Shown one piece after another: positions 44,664-47,248 of a stretch of 47,248 nucleotides of DNA. The translations under genes and the position numbers were made by a program. Location: contig NZ_BJDH01000012.1 of NCBI RefSeq assembly GCF_005405005.1, forward strand, positions 1-47,248, written 5' to 3'. A model generated the notes under the pieces. The model had not been told where the DNA came from. It ran no database searches and saw only the letters and a program-made list of their open reading frames with translations. Every line of letters starts with the position of its first letter. Within the stretch, counting starts at the first letter, position 1. The stretch is from Lactiplantibacillus daoliensis. Lineage in GTDB: Bacteria > Bacillota > Bacilli > Lactobacillales > Lactobacillaceae.

Positions 44664-46763
44664 ATGATGCCCAAATTTATAAAAAACACGGTTGGTAAGG
44701 TCAATACCACGCTTGGCTTTTTTACGCTGACCGTGGTCTTATTTTGGCTAAAGACGTATATCGCGTATCAGCATGAGTTTACGCTAGGGGTCAGTGGGAC
44801 TGTTCAACAGTTTCTACTGATTTTAAATCCATTCCCAACGGCCATTGTGCTCTTGGGGATCGCGCTATATTTCCGGGGCCGTTTGAAGTATTGGTTATTG
44901 ATGATTATCGATGCCTTACAAACGACCTGGCTTTTTGCCAATATCTTGTACTACCGAGAGTTTTCAGACTTTATGTCTGCCGGTGTGATTAAGAGTTCCG
45001 GTGCTGCCAGTAATAATCTTGGGACCAGTTTGGGTCAGATTATCCATGCAACCGACTTTTTAGTTTACGCGGATGTGGTCTTATTGATCCTGTTACTGGT
45101 CTTTAAAGTCATTCGGATTGATCCACGACCGTTTAAGATTCGTTATGCAGCAACACTGACCATGATTGGGGTCGCGTTGTTCGCAGTTGACCTAGGCATG
45201 TCAGAACATGACCGTTCTGATTTACTGACTCGGACATTTGATAATAACTATATCGTGAAGTATTTAGGTTTAAATACGTATGCGGGCTATAGTTTTTACC
45301 AAACGGAAAAGGAAAGTGCAACTCGGGCACAGGCCAGCAGTAGCGATATGAAGAGTGTGTTAGCCTATCTGAAGAAGAACCGGGCTGGCGATAACGTGAA
45401 GTACTTTGGTAAAGCCAAAGGTAAAAATGTTTTTGTGATCCATTTGGAAAGTTTCCAGCAGTTTTTGATTGATTATAAGGTCGATGGTAAGGAAGTCACA
45501 CCTAACCTGAATAAGTTCTATCATGATAAGAGTACGCTCAGCTTTGATAATTTCTATCATCAAGTGGCACAGGGGAAGACCTCGGATGCCGAAATGATGA
45601 TGGAAAATTCATTGTTCGGGTTGCCAACGGGATCGGCTATGACACAATATGGGACGTCGAACACGTTTCAAGCTGCACCGGCGATCTTGTCGCAAAAAGG
45701 TTATACGACCGCTGCGTTCCATGGCGATGTAGCCAGTTTCTGGAATCGTGATAATGCGTATAAGTCTTGGGGCTATAATTACTTTTTCTATTCTGCATAT
45801 TATAAGGAGAAAGCCGATTATAAAATTGGTTATGGTTTGAAGGATAAGATCTTCTTACGTGATTCGGTTAAGTATCTTGAAAAGTTACCACAACCGTTTT
45901 ATGCTAAGTTGATCACATTGACTAACCACTACCCATATCCATTGGATAAACAGAATGTGGATATTCCGAAAACGACGACCGGTGACTCAACAGTGGATGG
46001 TTACGTCCAAACGGCGCATTATTTGGACCAAGCTTTTGCTGAGTTCATCGCTTACCTGAAGAAGGCGGGACTGTATAAGAATAGCATGATTGTCTTATAT
46101 GGGGACCATTACGGGATTTCAAATAATCACCGACCAGCCATTGCCCAACTCTTAGGTAAGAAGTCGATTACGAACTTTGATTTGGCTCAGTTCCAGAAGG
46201 TGCCATTCATGATTCATTCAGAAGGCATCGAAGGCGGCATCAACCACACATATGGTGGGGAAATTGATGCTTTACCGACGATCTTTGACTTACTGGGAAT
46301 TAAGAACTCAAATTATATTCAATTTGGGACTGATCTGTTGTCATCACAACATAATCAGACGGTGGCCTTTAGAAATGGGGACTTTGTTTCGCCAACGTAC
46401 ACGAAGTTGGGGAGTACTGTCTATGATTCTAAGACAGGTAAGAAGTTGTCGGATTTGACTACGGCACAAAAGCAAGCAGTCAAACAGATGCAAAATCATG
46501 TGACGACAGAACTATCGTTATCAGATCGTGTCATCCAAGGGGACTTGCTACGCTTCTACACACCTAAGGGCTTCAAGAAGGTCAATAAGTCGGATTACAA
46601 CTATAAAGTTACTAAGACCCTGAAATCGTTGAAGGAACTCCAAAAAGAGAAGAAGACGAGTGTCTTAAGTAAGAATAAGAATAAATCAACTGTTGATTTG
46701 TATCAGACGGATGCGCCAGAACTTTCAGATTCAAGTAGTTCTAGCAGCAGTTCAAGTAAATAG
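44664..46763 (+). CDS. ltaS: lipoteichoic acid synthase LtaS, 699 aa
   Basis: LtaS polymerises glycerol phosphate from phosphatidylglycerol on the glycolipid anchor. Five transmembrane segments lie in residues about 15-185, followed by an extracellular sulfatase-fold domain. Metal-site and catalytic residues are visible: Glu262 in VIHLESFQ, nucleophile Thr306 in GKTSDAEMMMENSLFGL, and Asp481-His482 in YGDHYGIS. The long C-tail ends in Ser-rich SDSSSSSSSSSK. GGAGGA lies before two adjacent ATGs; 44664 is given, 44667 is possible. The gene order with the glycolipid synthases is functionally coherent. Confidence 0.96.
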   Translation: MMPKFIKNTVGKVNTTLGFFTLTVVLFWLKTYIAYQHEFTLGVSGTVQQFLLILNPFPTAIVLLGIALYFRGRLKYWLLMIIDALQTTWLFANILYYREFSDFMSAGVIKSSGAASNNLGTSLGQIIHATDFLVYADVVLLILLLVFKVIRIDPRPFKIRYAATLTMIGVALFAVDLGMSEHDRSDLLTRTFDNNYIVKYLGLNTYAGYSFYQTEKESATRAQASSSDMKSVLAYLKKNRAGDNVKYFGKAKGKNVFVIHLESFQQFLIDYKVDGKEVTPNLNKFYHDKSTLSFDNFYHQVAQGKTSDAEMMMENSLFGLPTGSAMTQYGTSNTFQAAPAILSQKGYTTAAFHGDVASFWNRDNAYKSWGYNYFFYSAYYKEKADYKIGYGLKDKIFLRDSVKYLEKLPQPFYAKLITLTNHYPYPLDKQNVDIPKTTTGDSTVDGYVQTAHYLDQAFAEFIAYLKKAGLYKNSMIVLYGDHYGISNNHRPAIAQLLGKKSITNFDLAQFQKVPFMIHSEGIEGGINHTYGGEIDALPTIFDLLGIKNSNYIQFGTDLLSSQHNQTVAFRNGDFVSPTYTKLGSTVYDSKTGKKLSDLTTAQKQAVKQMQNHVTTELSLSDRVIQGDLLRFYTPKGFKKVNKSDYNYKVTKTLKSLKELQKEKKTSVLSKNKNKSTVDLYQTDAPELSDSSSSSSSSSK

Positions 46764-46773
46764 CAGTCAAGTG

Positions 46774-46806
46774 AGGGACGATTACTTCGGTAGTCGTTCC
46801 TTTTTG
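46774..46806 (+). terminator. terminator of ltaS
   Basis: AGGGACGATTAC pairs with GTAGTCGTTCCT around a TTCG tetraloop, followed by T residues. Confidence 0.88.
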
Positions 46807-46984
46807 TTTTGCGAAGCGTTACTTCTATAAATTAGGAACAGTTGCATTTTAATTGGGGTCACTATGTTTAGTTTTAGTCGGGAGATTTTATGACTTGAAG
46901 TTCTTGTGAAAGCGCCGTAAAATATGTCCTGTTGTTACGTTTGGGATGTATTTGAATTTTTCTGAAATTAATTGGTAAAAATAC

Positions 46985-47013
46985 TTGACCCATGTCGTAA
47001 TTATTGATATTAT
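46985..47013 (+). promoter_or_regulatory. probable rrn promoter P1
   Basis: TTGACC (46985-46990), 17 bp, TATTAT (47008-47013). The preceding 46807-46984 stretch holds no gene. Confidence 0.6.
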
Positions 47014-47121
47014 ATTTCTTGTCGTTAAGAACGACATGCAACAATACTCATCATTATGAATATATCAGGACGTTTAAAACGTTATCTTGAATTTTTATTC
47101 AAAATGATTTATAAAAAGTTG

Positions 47122-47150
47122 TTGACATGTTCTTCTGATGATGATAAACT
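47122..47150 (+). promoter_or_regulatory. probable rrn promoter P2
   Basis: TTGACA (47122-47127), 17 bp, TAAACT (47145-47150), 137 bp after P1. Tandem P1-P2 spacing of this kind is usual for rRNA operons. Confidence 0.7.
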
Positions 47151-47248
47151 TTAGTAGTTGTGTTGAGTTATTCAACCAACGAATTAGACCTTTGAAAACT
47201 GAACAAAGTTTCGACAAATCAAATGTGTAGGGTCTAGCAATCTTCGAG
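47151..47248 (+). ncRNA. rRNA operon leader, running off the window
   Basis: The segment containing CTTTGAAAACTGAACAAAG is the kind of conserved leader and spacer sequence found around lactobacillar rRNA genes. The 16S gene itself would start to the right of the window and is not seen. Identification rests on the tandem promoters and this remembered leader pattern. Confidence 0.6.

Noticed and set aside
46910-46925. cre-like GTGAAAGCGCC
   Set aside because: The second half of the consensus is absent.
1-47248. CRISPR array, insertion sequence, prophage or tRNA
   Set aside because: No regularly spaced repeats, transposase-like protein, phage gene block or tRNA-like cloverleaf was recognised by reading.

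Overview
The window looks like chromosome from the Lactiplantibacillus plantarum group (Lactobacillaceae, low to moderate GC). This rests on family-level recognition: an L-2-hydroxyisocaproate dehydrogenase, a WxL/DUF916 cell-surface cluster, a CtsR-type operator before clpE, lactobacillar opp and ptsHI operons, and glycolipid and lipoteichoic acid genes followed by what looks like a tandem-promoter rRNA leader. No alignment was run, so the species is an inference.

Layout. 1-2300: AT-rich gene-free DNA, a small hypothetical gene and an ADP-ribosylglycohydrolase pseudogene. 2300-4800: a leftward module of an alternative sigma factor plus three small DUF1659/DUF2922-type proteins, divergent from a ComK-like competence regulator. 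4800-9200: recX, an Ntdp-like nucleotidase, a short MutS2-like ATPase, the decayed end of an NlpC/P60 endopeptidase on the other strand, an XRE regulator and a Phd/YefM-like orphan antitoxin. 9280-14370: hicD, an AI-2E-family transporter, prfC and a GRP-family sugar transporter. 14370-19520: a hairpin-rich non-coding stretch carrying a dispersed repeat, a MucBP protein without a visible export signal, a LysR regulator, a TauE/SafE + DUF1634 pair and a Cof-type phosphatase. 19940-25770: the complete oppABCDF oligopeptide importer, with a hairpin between oppA and oppB. 25820-28530: a second copy of the dispersed repeat, a DJ-1/PfpI protein with its ArsR regulator, a membrane XRE regulator and a small membrane protein. 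28970-32890: a three-gene surface cluster (choice-of-anchor-A-like, WxL, DUF916/DUF3324-like). 33020-38010: clpE and ptsHI. 38290-46760: two glycolipid glycosyltransferases, a flippase-like membrane protein, a D,D-carboxypeptidase, an aminotransferase, a YkuJ-like protein and ltaS. The right edge holds two sigma-A promoters and the presumed start of an rrn operon.

How the genes work together. Opp imports peptides, and hicD and the aminotransferase act on the amino acids and keto acids released from them. ptsHI supplies phosphate for sugar uptake. The two glycosyltransferases probably make the diglucosyl-diacylglycerol anchor on which LtaS builds lipoteichoic acid.

The least explained parts are the sigma factor/small-protein/ComK module, with a similar element upstream of two of its genes, and a 123-bp imperfect repeat found twice in opposite orientation about 11 kb apart, one copy lying in a roughly 600-bp palindrome-rich gap. 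Several genes are decayed (ADP-ribosylglycohydrolase, NlpC/P60), which suggests recent strain-level loss.
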